Below, in pieces: positions 26,440 to 35,600 of a stretch of DNA of 64,000 nt; within the stretch, counting starts at the first letter, position 1; each line of letters starts with the position of its first letter. The notes under the pieces are model-generated. The model had not been told where the DNA came from, ran no database searches, and saw only the letters and a program-made list of their open reading frames with translations. Made by a program: the position numbers and the translations under genes. The stretch covers positions 1 to 64,000 of the forward strand of contig NZ_JGZN01000006.1 of NCBI RefSeq assembly GCF_000741715.1, read 5' to 3'. This DNA comes from Bifidobacterium saguini DSM 23967. GTDB taxonomy: Bacteria; Actinomycetota; Actinomycetes; Actinomycetales; Bifidobacteriaceae.

Positions 26440-28047
26440 TCACTGGAGCGTATTGATTTGCGCTGAATGGTCAGCGGGAGCCAGCGTGGTACTTGAGGTC
26501 ATACGCCCTTGGAAATATCGGGTTTCCTTAAGATTGCCACTGATGACGCTTTGGAAATGGGACTCATGCCGTTGCAATGCCGGAGAGCCCAGATCGGTGG
26601 CATTCTGGTAGGCGGCCTGATGATATTTGATCCAATGACTGATTTCTCGCCCATCAGTGGCTCCACCCGCCACAGGCGCGGCGTCATATGCTGTTTGCCC
26701 ATAGATTGGCGTGACACCAGGGGTGCAGGATCCATCGGCGTTGGTGGTATTGGGTGTGGCTGTGGGAGCGGGGGATACATGCCCTCGCACCGTCAGCCAA
26801 TTTTTCGTATGCGGATTCGCCGCCCCATCCAATGCCGCCACCAATTCGTCATCAATCTCCACACTGGTCACCCACGTATCGGATGGAATGGGATGATTAG
26901 CCACCGGGGAGCCAGCGGTAACCACATGTTCGATGTTGTAATCCTCCGACCAATCGGATGCAATGGTTGCGGCAACGATGCCGCCTTGTGAATGCCCGAT
27001 CAGAGCCACTGGCTCATCTTTGCCGATGCCGGCCTGTTGCATGGCTTCGGTGACCATACGTACGCTGTCCGCGCGCATACGGCGTTCCTTGTCTGAACTC
27101 ATAAGTTCCACATTCTGTTCCCATCCGAACGGGGAATCAGCTTTGCCATCCGTACCGGGAATAGTGACCAGCCATGCGCTGGAACCATCTGACTTCTCAT
27201 ACCGTTGGATGGCGATGGTGCCATAGTCAAGCCCACTATCAAGATCGATTTTGCCCAATCTTTCTTCGGCCAACCGCCGTAGATTCTCCATCGCACTGCC
27301 CACGCTGTTGCTGGAGCGAACCACGTCATTGTGCGCGTACACTTCAGTGACGTCAATATGATTGCCCTGAATAATGTCTTTCACCGGCCCGGAAACATTC
27401 GCAATCTTGCCGGCTCCCTTATTGACTTCATCGGTATGGGCCACGCCTTTGCCAATGGCAATGCCGCCCGCCAACGCGCCGATACCACTCATTACCCCCT
27501 CTTGGAATGGATACGTGGACGTCGACATCCAGGAAGCATTCGGCTTGCCTTCAACCACCCAGCCGGAAATCAGGCCGCCAAGAGCCACGGCTGCGGTGCC
27601 GATGATGGCATGTCCCGGTTTGAACTGAGTGCCGGCTTGAACCGCTTCGGTAAACGTTCTACGAACGGATAGTTCGGCTTCGGAATACAGCGCATGTGCT
27701 CGAATCAGCAGGCTTGCCGTTGCAGACAAGTCGATGCTGAGTTTGCGGCACGCCAGTGCATGTTCGTGGCAGCGCTCGCCTACAGCATCAAACGCCACCG
27801 TATCGTGCCCGGCCGGAGCTGTGAGAGGATTTCCACCGGATAATGCCGGGCACATCGGTGCACTGGTGCGCTGCGATGACAATTGCAATGCGGCATTGCT
27901 CCATGAAGTCGCAAGCGCGTCGAAGCCTGCAGCCTCATCATCCAAGGCTTTGGCGATCGCCGTATATTCCTCCAATGTGGCCGGCGCATAGCCGACACCA
28001 CCGTAAATCGAGGATTCAACCTGCCAGTAATAATGCGTTTCAGCCAT
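26440..28047 (-). CDS. Lipase-like alpha/beta-hydrolase protein with WXG-like N terminus
   Basis: A 535-residue protein. Residues 1-130 form a helical region like a WXG/LXG domain (DALATSWSNAALQLS). Next comes a hydrophobic, Gly-rich segment (GTAAVALGGLISGW, IGALAGGIAIGKGV; 150-210). The C-terminal half is an alpha/beta hydrolase with the nucleophile elbow ALIGHSQGGIVAATIA and a downstream HVVTAGSPVANHPIP. No signal peptide is seen. The gene lies 2 bases after a small WTG-motif protein, so the pair looks like a type-VII-type effector and its partner. The lipase or toxin role is inference; no secretion ATPase is in the window. Confidence 0.7.
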   Translation of the reverse strand: MAETHYYWQVESSIYGGVGYAPATLEEYTAIAKALDDEAAGFDALATSWSNAALQLSSQRTSAPMCPALSGGNPLTAPAGHDTVAFDAVGERCHEHALACRKLSIDLSATASLLIRAHALYSEAELSVRRTFTEAVQAGTQFKPGHAIIGTAAVALGGLISGWVVEGKPNASWMSTSTYPFQEGVMSGIGALAGGIAIGKGVAHTDEVNKGAGKIANVSGPVKDIIQGNHIDVTEVYAHNDVVRSSNSVGSAMENLRRLAEERLGKIDLDSGLDYGTIAIQRYEKSDGSSAWLVTIPGTDGKADSPFGWEQNVELMSSDKERRMRADSVRMVTEAMQQAGIGKDEPVALIGHSQGGIVAATIASDWSEDYNIEHVVTAGSPVANHPIPSDTWVTSVEIDDELVAALDGAANPHTKNWLTVRGHVSPAPTATPNTTNADGSCTPGVTPIYGQTAYDAAPVAGGATDGREISHWIKYHQAAYQNATDLGSPALQRHESHFQSVISGNLKETRYFQGRMTSSTTLAPADHSAQINTLQ

Positions 28048-28049
28048 GA

Positions 28050-28379
28050 TTATCCCCAGACGAGTCGGTGTGTGGTTGCTATGTCATCCACCAGTGTTTG
28101 AGAAGCCTGTGCTATCCGGTTCAGTCTGGTTCTAAAGAGATTGGCGGCATTGCCGGTCCACACAATATCGTTTGCTGAGGCTGAGGCCGTAGCGGAACGT
28201 TCGCATACCATGATGGTGGCGGCTTGCTGAACTCCTATAAGATTGCGGCTTCGCTCCACAGCATTGTGGCAGGGGCATGAACCGTAATCGAACGGTGTCA
28301 CGGTGTTGCCGGCAAACCCTCCGATATGGTCAAGAGGTGCGGCTGCAGTAGGCTGTGAATTCGTAGTAAAAGTGCTCAT
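28050..28379 (-). CDS. Small WXG-like protein, likely partner of the hydrolase
   Basis: A 109-residue protein ending in a helical hairpin with IVWTGNAANLFRTRLNRIAQASQTLVDD (part shown), where WTG matches the WXG turn and is followed by an amphipathic helix. The N-terminal half contains CPCHNAVE, not typical for the family. It directly precedes the lipase-like gene with 2 bases between stop and start, so the two should be co-translated. A clear ribosome-binding site is not seen at the ATG. It could be a chaperone or partner in a type-VII-like pathway; this is inferred from motif and pairing only. Confidence 0.65.
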   Translation of the reverse strand: MSTFTTNSQPTAAAPLDHIGGFAGNTVTPFDYGSCPCHNAVERSRNLIGVQQAATIMVCERSATASASANDIVWTGNAANLFRTRLNRIAQASQTLVDDIATTHRLVWG

Positions 28380-28447
28380 GTACTCAGCTAAAGGGATAGC
28401 TGATTCAGTTGTCTAGCCCAATCGACCTATGTGGTTCTAGCTTATTG

Positions 28448-28491
28448 AAAAAAGGCTGGTTTATGCACAACAAATGTGGATAAACCAGCCT
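28448..28491 (-). terminator. Terminator of the MoxR/vWA operon
   Basis: On the minus strand GGCTGGTTTAT pairs with ATAAACCAGCC (11 bp) across a 15-nt loop, followed by TTTTTT. It lies about 106 bases after the last operon gene. Confidence 0.9.
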
Positions 28492-28596
28492 GCTTGGCAT
28501 CGTCAGGGCAGCATCATGCCTTTACTGTATTGCCGAATGCCTGAACGATACTTCAAGTCAAACTGTTCACAGTAGTTGCGATGCCAGATATGCATA

Positions 28597-29178
28597 TCAC
28601 CACGGTTTGGTGGTGCCGTTGCCCTTGTTCTGTGAGGTCTTCTGTTCGGATTTAGTATTGGACTGCGTGTCAGTGGACTGCTGATTCGCCTTCATCAGCT
28701 CCTCCACCTGCTTCTTCTGCTCTTCGGTCAATGCTCCGCCCTTCTTGGCATTCGACTTCGAAGAGCTACCCGACTGTTGCGCGGCTTCAGCTTGAGAGCT
28801 TTCACCATTCTGCTGCACTTCAGCCTGCTTCAATGTGATTTTCGTCAACTTAGAAGAGATGGAAGCATTCGTGTCGATTGCATCACGGATTTGCGGCAAC
28901 AACACTGCGCGCATCTGGCCGGCTTCCGCAAACTGAGCATCGGTTTGCTGCTGTTGGGCGTTCAGCGTGGTCACATCAGTGGATGTATCCTGTGCGGCTT
29001 TAAGATTCGCGCTCAACGATGCCGTGGCCTGATTGAACGCGAGCACAGCGGAAAGATTCACCGCCGTAACGCCTGCTGCCGCCAGCAATAGCACAGCAGT
29101 GACAATCAGTGCGATGCGTACGCCGAGCGGCACTCGCGCACGCTTCGTATGATGTACGGTTGTTGCATCGGTTGTCAT
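28597..29178 (-). CDS. Single-pass membrane protein with coiled coil, unknown function
   Basis: A 193-residue protein: a short basic cytoplasmic start (HHTKRARVPLGVR), one membrane helix (IALIVTAVLLLAAAGVTAV, residues 20-38), then a long extracytoplasmic helical region rich in Gln and Ala, and a low-complexity Ser/Lys/Gln tail. AAGGAGA fixes the ATG, which overlaps the preceding vWA stop by 4 bases. It is the last gene of the MoxR cluster. I do not recognise a domain. The context suggests a scaffold or adaptor of the vWA proteins. Confidence 0.75.
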   Translation of the reverse strand: MTTDATTVHHTKRARVPLGVRIALIVTAVLLLAAAGVTAVNLSAVLAFNQATASLSANLKAAQDTSTDVTTLNAQQQQTDAQFAEAGQMRAVLLPQIRDAIDTNASISSKLTKITLKQAEVQQNGESSQAEAAQQSGSSSKSNAKKGGALTEEQKKQVEELMKANQQSTDTQSNTKSEQKTSQNKGNGTTKPW

Positions 29179-30212
29179 AGCAATCTCCTTGATGCGGCAA
29201 TCCAAGCGCCAAGCTCACATGCCAACAGTACAGCCATCACTATGGCCAAAGGCCAGACTACTGCAGTTGTTCTGGTGCGCTCCTTGGTAGTGGTAGTGAC
29301 TCGCCACTGCCCGGAAGTCTTATCGGAAGTCTGACCGGCCAGGGTATTCGATTCGTTCACGGCAATATAAGTACCGCTGATTTCGTCGGCAATATCCTTG
29401 AGATTGGTCTCATCCATTTTGGAAATGCCTGGTTCGCCAGTGTCCGGATCGGTTACCCATTGATCAGTGGTAGAGGAGTCGCCGGCGCTAACGCCATCGG
29501 CAATGACCGGAATCTTGCCACCTTGGGTGGAACCCACGCCAACGGTGAAGCCATCATCCACATACTGCCTCAGAGAGGAGAACGAACGCCTAGCCACATT
29601 CGATGTTTGCTCGCCATCGGTAATGAGATACAACACGATGGCATCATCAGGATGCGCGTCGCGAATCGATTTGGCCGTAACCAACAGCTGATCAATCGGT
29701 GCATCCAAGCTTGAACCGGAAGACACGGAAGTGGATTCCACGCTCAACGTATCCGCCCAATTATCGATGGCAGGCGCATCCGGTGTAAGCGGCACATCCA
29801 GTGTGCCGGAAGCGCCGAACCGCAAAGCGGCGAAACTCGCGTCGGAGTACGATGCAGTCACATCATGAACGGCCTTGCGTGCGGCTTCAATACGGCTGAT
29901 GGTCTCATCGGAGCCATAATGCGCATCAGATACAGCCATAGAACCAGTAGTGTCAACGGCGATGATCACATCAGTGGCGTTAATGGCGCGCGATGTGGTA
30001 GGCGCCACCACGCTTGGGGTCAGCACCATTAATGCGGCTACCACCAGCATCAAGGTTCGGCGCACGCACGCCCATACGGTTTCATCCGTGGCATAAGCAT
30101 TATTCCGCCGTACGAACTGCACGACTTCGGCCACGGCCAACACCACCAGCAGGGCGGCAATAACGCCGCCTGCAATCCAACCCAAAGCAGGGGAGAAGGT
30201 GAATCCACTCAT
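29175..30212 (-). CDS. Membrane-anchored von Willebrand A protein (BatB-like)
   Basis: A 345-residue protein with two N-terminal membrane helices, a vWA domain and one C-terminal helix (VVWPLAIVMAVLLACELGA). The metal site is visible as DTTGSMAVSD near residue 85, with the TDGEQTSN stretch supplying later ligands. The domain faces the outside or periplasm-like space if the helices are arranged as in BatA/BatB. The start at MSGFTFSPALGW follows GGAGG by seven bases and overlaps the upstream gene by 4 bases. Such proteins work with MoxR ATPases in assembly or activation of other proteins; the client is unknown. Confidence 0.8.
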   Translation of the reverse strand: MSGFTFSPALGWIAGGVIAALLVVLAVAEVVQFVRRNNAYATDETVWACVRRTLMLVVAALMVLTPSVVAPTTSRAINATDVIIAVDTTGSMAVSDAHYGSDETISRIEAARKAVHDVTASYSDASFAALRFGASGTLDVPLTPDAPAIDNWADTLSVESTSVSSGSSLDAPIDQLLVTAKSIRDAHPDDAIVLYLITDGEQTSNVARRSFSSLRQYVDDGFTVGVGSTQGGKIPVIADGVSAGDSSTTDQWVTDPDTGEPGISKMDETNLKDIADEISGTYIAVNESNTLAGQTSDKTSGQWRVTTTTKERTRTTAVVWPLAIVMAVLLACELGAWIAASRRLL

Positions 30213-31267
30213 CGCTTCAACCTCCATGCACACGCCATAGCGGCAATAAGAGCCACCACCAAAGCCAAGGTCCACCAACCGGGAGCATCAGACATCGAAG
30301 CCTTCGCCTTACTTGCCGATTCGCTATCCCTGCGCGACTGAATATCCTTGACCAGCTCATTGACGGACTGTCCATTTGACTGGGTCAGGAACACACCTCC
30401 ATGAGATTCAATCGCCGACTTCATATCCAACGTGGCCTGATCGTTCTCGCTTGACTGCGGCCCTGAATACAAGCCATCCACTGAAATCTTGGTTTGCTGA
30501 GTCAGGTCAAGCGCCTCGGAAAGCGAATAGGTAGGTTTGCCGGACACCACATTATCGGTGGCCAATACGATGGAAGCCGCACGTTGCCGCTCCGCATTCG
30601 CTTCAGTGGCCGAACCATAAGCGAAACCGGGAAGCATGGCAGCGCAAGACACTACGCCGTCTCCAATCAGCGAGGTGGCGTCCTTCCTGTTCTGCGTGCC
30701 TTCCAACCAATCCGCGATTTTCTGGTAGTCGGCGTCAGACATCTTGTCGATATCATCCTGTGTTTCCACGCCCTTGAGCGCTTTACTGGCTGCCGTGAGC
30801 TGTTCGGTGACCAAATCATAATCATCGGTCAACGGAAACACGGTACGTGAAGTGGAGTTGAAAATGCTCAATCCGATACGTTCGCCTTGGAAATGCTTGA
30901 TAAGTTCCAGATACGTATCAATGACTTCACGGTCATACGGTAGCGTGGAGCCGGATACATCCAAGCACAGCACAATATCTCTGCTGGATGCCTGCTCACT
31001 GCTGGAATCCACTTGAGATGGCCTGGCGACCAGTGCAATCGCAAGCACCAAAGCAACCACCACCATCGCCACAGCTGTACGATTCAATGCTCGCCATTGG
31101 CGGAACATGCGAGAGGCGTGCTCAGTATTGAGATCGTCATCAAGCGAGAATACAGCCTCATGAGAAGCGTTCGCACGGCGGGCGAACGCGATAATCAGCA
31201 CGATAATCGCCAATGCCGCCAGAGCGCCGGCGAGTGCGGCCCAAGGCCAGTGCCATGCCAGCATCAT
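30209..31267 (-). CDS. Membrane-anchored von Willebrand A protein (BatA-like)
   Basis: A 352-residue protein with an N-terminal helix, a second helix near residues 68-85, a vWA domain whose metal site reads CLDVSGSTLPYD, and a C-terminal helix followed by WRLKR. Two vWA genes in a row with MoxR and DUF58 match the Bat-type layout. The ATG overlaps the previous stop as ATGA, and AAAGGTGG lies upstream. The vWA domain is expected outside the membrane, binding protein partners in a metal-dependent way. Confidence 0.8.
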   Translation of the reverse strand: MMLAWHWPWAALAGALAALAIIVLIIAFARRANASHEAVFSLDDDLNTEHASRMFRQWRALNRTAVAMVVVALVLAIALVARPSQVDSSSEQASSRDIVLCLDVSGSTLPYDREVIDTYLELIKHFQGERIGLSIFNSTSRTVFPLTDDYDLVTEQLTAASKALKGVETQDDIDKMSDADYQKIADWLEGTQNRKDATSLIGDGVVSCAAMLPGFAYGSATEANAERQRAASIVLATDNVVSGKPTYSLSEALDLTQQTKISVDGLYSGPQSSENDQATLDMKSAIESHGGVFLTQSNGQSVNELVKDIQSRRDSESASKAKASMSDAPGWWTLALVVALIAAMACAWRLKR

Positions 31268-31809
31268 GCTCGCCACCTTTCCACGAGATTAGCCACCCAT
31301 TCCGCAGCCTGGTCCACGGTTACCGTTTGCGCCTGATAGTTGAATGCGGGATTGGCAAATTCAGGCGGATACAATGCTTCGATGGTTTGACGCAGGGTAT
31401 CCAATCCTTGACGGTTCACCAAGGTGCGGTCGATGCGCGTCAAATCAGCGAGCGTACTGGATTTCAGTGGTTTGCCGCTGGCCGCTGTAGCGAATTCGCG
31501 TGCGATTAATGCGAGTTCCACGAACGCATCCTCGCGGGTCAGCGTGCCATTGGCGTAACGGTCCAGCACATCATCGATACGCGCATGCCACTGTGCTTTG
31601 GCACTGGCATTACGATGAGCGCCACGCAATTGCGCAGCGGCACGAGAAGCGCGGGCCGGGCGAGACAGTATCACTGCCACAATCACCAACACCACGGCAA
31701 GCAGCAGAAAGACCACAATCGCAACGATCAAAGGTCCGGTGATGGACAATGATTCCACAGGATGCAGATTGCTAGGATCCACGGCAAGAGACAATAAGGG
31801 CAATGTCAT
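31264..31809 (-). CDS. Membrane protein of the MoxR cluster (DUF4381-like)
   Basis: A 181-residue protein with a short N-terminal segment, one membrane helix (TGPLIVAIVVFLLLAVVLVI, residues 24-43) and a cytoplasmic helical domain (ARIDDVLDRYANGTLTREDA). It sits in the position of the small DUF4381-type protein in MoxR/Bat clusters, between DUF58 and the first vWA gene. The match is by context and layout more than by motif. It overlaps both neighbours by 4 bases. Confidence 0.65.
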   Translation of the reverse strand: MTLPLLSLAVDPSNLHPVESLSITGPLIVAIVVFLLLAVVLVIVAVILSRPARASRAAAQLRGAHRNASAKAQWHARIDDVLDRYANGTLTREDAFVELALIAREFATAASGKPLKSSTLADLTRIDRTLVNRQGLDTLRQTIEALYPPEFANPAFNYQAQTVTVDQAAEWVANLVERWRA

Positions 31810-32759
31810 CGGCGATCACCTGCCAGACCCAGATTCAGTTCAGGCGAAGCCCCCAGCTGATTGCGTGTGGTCCTTGCCAAAGCCACGGATACCAGTTGCA
31901 CAAAACGATTGAACATATCTTCACTGGAGCCGGCGCGAATCATGAACGAGCCGGCACGATTCAACTCCTGTTCCAAAGCGGCTGCAAGATAGTGGCGATG
32001 CGTTTCGACCTGCTGGGCGCTTGCCGACGAACGCAGAAAAGCTGGCACTCGGCGGTTGGTCACGCCATCTAGCGGGGCGCTTTGCCCCTTGGCCAGCGGT
32101 TTGAACGGGTTCAGCGTAGCCACATCAATCAGCACGATGGGATGCGTGCGTGCAATGCGGCGAAACTCTTGAATATGGTGCTCCGTCATGGCAAGTTCAT
32201 CAGTGGCCAGCACAATAAGAGCGTGACGGTCTTTGATGCGCCTGGCGTACTCAAGCAGTGCATCGATGTTGCGCTTATGGTTCCACTCACGAGTCAGCGC
32301 TTTATCCAGCGTGCGTTCGAATTGTGCAAATCCACCGTTGAACGGGATACGCGTAATGGCGGCTTCATCACCGAACACGATGGAAACGTCATCGGATCGG
32401 CGCAGCGACAAGGCCGCGAACATGCGCAGCGCATTGGCCGCCACTTCGCATGCCTGCTCTCCGGACGGGCAGACGCCGGTCATCTCACGGCCTACATCCA
32501 TAAGCAGCCAGACACGGGAAGTGGATAGCCTCTCGCGCTGCACCACCATAGGCTGACCCTGTCTTGCGCTGGTCTTCCAATCAATCAAACGAGACTCATC
32601 GCCGGGCTCATAGACGCGCACGTCCATAACATCACCGGCACCGCCGCGGCGCCCTGATGCATGCTCGCCCTCCAACACACCCAATGCCTTACGCACCGTA
32701 GGCAGACTGATCTGGGTGCCGAGAGTCTCGATCTTCCTGCGAATAGAATCTGAACTCAC
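31806..32759 (-). CDS. DUF58 protein
   Basis: A 317-residue cytoplasmic-looking protein with the DUF58 signature VYEPGDESRLIDWKTSAR near residues 50-67, followed by VWLLMDVGREM, a vWA-like first strand lacking a full metal motif. DUF58 proteins accompany MoxR ATPases. The start is GTG, overlapping the MoxR stop codon (GTGA). It probably links the ATPase to the membrane vWA proteins. Confidence 0.87.
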   Translation of the reverse strand: MSSDSIRRKIETLGTQISLPTVRKALGVLEGEHASGRRGGAGDVMDVRVYEPGDESRLIDWKTSARQGQPMVVQRERLSTSRVWLLMDVGREMTGVCPSGEQACEVAANALRMFAALSLRRSDDVSIVFGDEAAITRIPFNGGFAQFERTLDKALTREWNHKRNIDALLEYARRIKDRHALIVLATDELAMTEHHIQEFRRIARTHPIVLIDVATLNPFKPLAKGQSAPLDGVTNRRVPAFLRSSASAQQVETHRHYLAAALEQELNRAGSFMIRAGSSEDMFNRFVQLVSVALARTTRNQLGASPELNLGLAGDRR

Positions 32760-33859
32760 GGAACAGGAACCGTTTCGACGATCTTATCGACAATCTGATC
32801 GCTGACCACGCCATCGGCCAAAGCCTCGAACGTGAGCACGATACGGTGGCGAAGCACCTCGTGAGCGAAGGCCTTAATATCCTCCGGCACCACGTAATCG
32901 CGACCCGACAGCAATGCCTGAGCCTGACCTATACGAGTCAACGCAATGGTGGCACGCGGGGAAGCACCCAGACGCACCAGAGCAGACAAGCCCTTGATCG
33001 GGCGAGAACCTGCGCCGCGAGATGTGGCTGCAATATCAACCGCATACTTCATGATGGCATCCGAAACATGCACACGGCGTGCGGCCTGACGAAGGAATTC
33101 CACATCGGAAACGGTGATACGCTCGCCGGTGATGGTATCCGGGCCGATCATATCCGAGCCGCGACGAGTGAGCATGGCCAGCATGCGCGTCTCCTCATCC
33201 GCAGTGGGGTAGGTCATCACGGCCTTCATCATGAAGCGGTCCATTTGGGCCTCGGGCAGATTGAATGTGCCCTCTTCCTCAATGGGGTTCTCCGTGGCGA
33301 TGACCATGAACGGCTTGGGCAGGGCGATCCGCTGACCGCCGATGGTGGTGGCGCCCTCAGCCATAGCTTCAAGCATGGCCGACTGAGTCTTGGCATTGGA
33401 GCGATTGATTTCGTCCAGAAGCACGAAATTGGCGTGAATCGGACCGATCTGCGTAGTGAACTTCTGCGAGGCGAAATCAAACACCTGCGTGCCGGTCAAA
33501 TCGGAAGGCATCAGATCAGGCGTGCACTGCACGCGCTTGAATGAGCCGGAAACGCAAGTGGCCAGCGTCTGTGCCGCAGTGGTCTTTGCCAAACCAGGCA
33601 CGGACTCGATAAGAATATGACCGCCTGCGACCAGCGTGACGATGAGGGATTCGCGCAGATTATCCTGACCAACCAAGGTCTGGGAGAAACGCGAACGAAT
33701 GGTATCCGCAAGCATACGTGCACGCTTGGCGTCATCAAGACCCAAGGGAGCTGCGGCTCCTGGAACTGCAGCGGTTACCGGAGGCGCCACAGGCGTGGCC
33801 AATGGGCGCTGAACAGACGGCTGCGGAGGCAATTTTGGTTGCGTGGGGAACAAAGTCAT
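32756..33859 (-). CDS. MoxR-family AAA ATPase
   Basis: A 367-residue AAA+ ATPase, chaperone-like, first gene of the cluster. Walker A reads ESVPGLAKTTAAQT, Walker B FVLLDEINRS, and the sensor region MVIATENPIEEEGTFNLPEAQ is typical of MoxR. An N-terminal Pro-rich stretch of about 40 residues precedes the domain. The frame also allows a GTG three codons earlier. ATG is preferred since TACAGT lies 7 nt before it, pointing to a nearly leaderless start, and no ribosome-binding site is visible. Five downstream genes follow with 4-base overlaps. Confidence 0.88.
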   Translation of the reverse strand: MTLFPTQPKLPPQPSVQRPLATPVAPPVTAAVPGAAAPLGLDDAKRARMLADTIRSRFSQTLVGQDNLRESLIVTLVAGGHILIESVPGLAKTTAAQTLATCVSGSFKRVQCTPDLMPSDLTGTQVFDFASQKFTTQIGPIHANFVLLDEINRSNAKTQSAMLEAMAEGATTIGGQRIALPKPFMVIATENPIEEEGTFNLPEAQMDRFMMKAVMTYPTADEETRMLAMLTRRGSDMIGPDTITGERITVSDVEFLRQAARRVHVSDAIMKYAVDIAATSRGAGSRPIKGLSALVRLGASPRATIALTRIGQAQALLSGRDYVVPEDIKAFAHEVLRHRIVLTFEALADGVVSDQIVDKIVETVPVP

Positions 33860-33932
33860 GTCCACCACTGTAACTACCTACACTGACTGCAAGCTTGGGG
33901 AATGGTTGGATTCCCCAAGACGACGTTTCGAC

Positions 33933-34622
33933 CTACAGCTGCCAATCCACGGCGGTGGCACCCATAGATATCAGAGCCTGATTCGCGCGAGAGAACGGCT
34001 TGGAGCCAAAGAATCCGCGGGGTGCAGACAGCGGACTTGGATGCGGCGACTTGATGATGTACGCGTTCGTCAGCAATGGTTCGAGACTTTGTGCATTACG
34101 CCCCCAGAGAATAGCGACCAATGGCTTTGGCTTGCCATCGGCATCAACACGGGCGTTCAGCGCGCGGATGGCTGCTTCGGTAACCTGCTCCCAGCCTTTG
34201 CCCTGATGTGAATTCGGGCGTCCGACACCCACGGTCAAGCATCTGTTGAGCAGCATGACGCCGCGTTCGGTCCACGGTGTCAGATCGCCATTAGGGGGCA
34301 TGGGAACACCGAGATCATCCACAAGTTCCTTATATATATTGATCAGGCTTTTCGGCAGTGGCCTCACATCGGGGGCCACGCAAAAACTCAATCCAACCGG
34401 ATGGCCCGGAGTAGGGTAGGGGTCCTGGCCCACAATAAGGACCTTGATGGAATCAAAAGGAATGGTGAAAGCTCGCAGAATGTTGTGGCTTGCCGGTAGC
34501 CAAGGCCTGTTGGCGGCGTTTTCAGCTCTGAGAAAATCGCCCATCTGATGAATGTTCGGTTCCACATCGGCCAACGCTTTGGCCCAGCCTGGTTCAACCA
34601 GTTCGCTCAACGGTTTGATCAT
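33933..34622 (-). CDS. ung: Uracil-DNA glycosylase
   Basis: Removes uracil from DNA as the first step of base excision repair. The 229-residue family-1 enzyme has the water-activating loop [20 protein letters not shown] with the catalytic Asp, the LLNRCLTV strand, LWGRNAQ, and the leucine-loop motif [16 protein letters not shown]. Size is typical. No good ribosome-binding site precedes the ATG; TACAGT lies 8 bases upstream, so it may have a very short leader. It is separated from moxR by only 64 bases but stands upstream on the same strand, so it could be part of the same unit. Confidence 0.96.
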   Translation of the reverse strand: MIKPLSELVEPGWAKALADVEPNIHQMGDFLRAENAANRPWLPASHNILRAFTIPFDSIKVLIVGQDPYPTPGHPVGLSFCVAPDVRPLPKSLINIYKELVDDLGVPMPPNGDLTPWTERGVMLLNRCLTVGVGRPNSHQGKGWEQVTEAAIRALNARVDADGKPKPLVAILWGRNAQSLEPLLTNAYIIKSPHPSPLSAPRGFFGSKPFSRANQALISMGATAVDWQL

Positions 34623-34746
34623 GGCTCAATACTGTAGCCAAACGTGCATATACGGTGCATGTCCAGCTCATGGCATGCTGTACGGTGGCTCATTTCGAGT
34701 CAGACGGTTACACTCGTGGGTAGTTTTGCATGAAGGAGAGCAGCTT

Positions 34747-35436
34747 ATGGCGCGCGACAAGGTGACCTACGAATCGTATGAGCAGGACGTCTTCGATAAT
34801 CCACCGGCCGGTCCGGTGGGCGCTCACCGTGGATCTCGCCCGGTGATTACTCGAATCGCTCCGTTCATCATCGTGATTGTGGTGGCGGCATTGCTGGGAG
34901 CTGGTGCTTGGGCGGTAAGCAGCGGCGAATACGCCAATCTGCTGAATCTGAAGTCCTCCCAGTCTTCCTCGACTACCAGCACCACGACCAAGTCAAAGAA
35001 GAAGTCCACGTCCAAGTCGACCAAGTCCGATTCTTCTTCCACTGCCGATTCCACGGATTCTTCGAGCTCTGATTCCTCGACCAGCACGGATTCTTCGAAC
35101 ACGTCCACTGAATCCTCTGATTCCTCCACCAGCGATCAGAGTGCACAGCAGAGCGAACAGACCGCTACCGTGAACAAGGCCACTCAGGTTCGTGTGGTGA
35201 ACGGTACCGGTGTCTCCGGGTACGCTGGCCAAAAGGCCGATGTGCTGCAGACGGCCGGATACACCAGCGTGGAGGCAGCTAACCCGACCGGTTCACTGCC
35301 TTCCGCCACGGTGGTGTGGTATCAGAATGAATCTGATAAGGCCACGGCTCAGGATGTGGCCAATACGTTGGGCATCAGCACGGTTCAGCAGGTACAGGGT
35401 TTGGCTGCACCTATTACTGTTGTGCTGATGAACTAG
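34747..35436 (+). CDS. LytR_C-domain membrane protein
   Basis: A 229-residue protein: a short cytoplasmic start, one membrane helix (IAPFIIVIVVAALLGAGAWAV, about 38-57, shown in part), a long Ser/Thr/Lys low-complexity linker (residues 70-135), then a LytR C-terminal domain (VRVVNGTGVSGYAGQKADVL, VVWYQNESDKATAQ). The domain is found in cell-envelope proteins; here it stands without a catalytic LytR-CpsA-Psr part. A GAAGGAGAGC site before the ATG fixes the start although the frame is open further upstream. It probably sits on the outside of the membrane and binds wall components. Confidence 0.83.
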   Translation: MARDKVTYESYEQDVFDNPPAGPVGAHRGSRPVITRIAPFIIVIVVAALLGAGAWAVSSGEYANLLNLKSSQSSSTTSTTTKSKKKSTSKSTKSDSSSTADSTDSSSSDSSTSTDSSNTSTESSDSSTSDQSAQQSEQTATVNKATQVRVVNGTGVSGYAGQKADVLQTAGYTSVEAANPTGSLPSATVVWYQNESDKATAQDVANTLGISTVQQVQGLAAPITVVLMN

Positions 35437-35442
35437 CAGCGC

Positions 35443-35470
35443 ATTCGATATGCACTAGTGCATATCGAAT
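35443..35470. other. Perfect 28-bp palindrome after the LytR_C gene
   Basis: The half-site ATTCGATATGCACT is followed directly by its reverse complement with no spacer. It lies 7 bases after the stop codon and before a separate terminator. Confidence 0.85.
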
Positions 35471-35485
35471 AGCGGAATGGCATCT

Positions 35486-35521
35486 ATGCCGTCTACGCCT
35501 GAGAGCGAAGACGGCATTTTT
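35486..35521 (+). terminator. Terminator after the LytR_C gene
   Basis: Stem ATGCCGTCT/AGACGGCAT around an 18-nt loop followed by TTTT. Confidence 0.85.
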
Positions 35522-35600
35522 CATAAGTTCTGCGGGCTGTCGAATATGAATGTATCGCTCAATTAATGAGACGGTTTGGCCTATTCACTTATTGTTTGAT

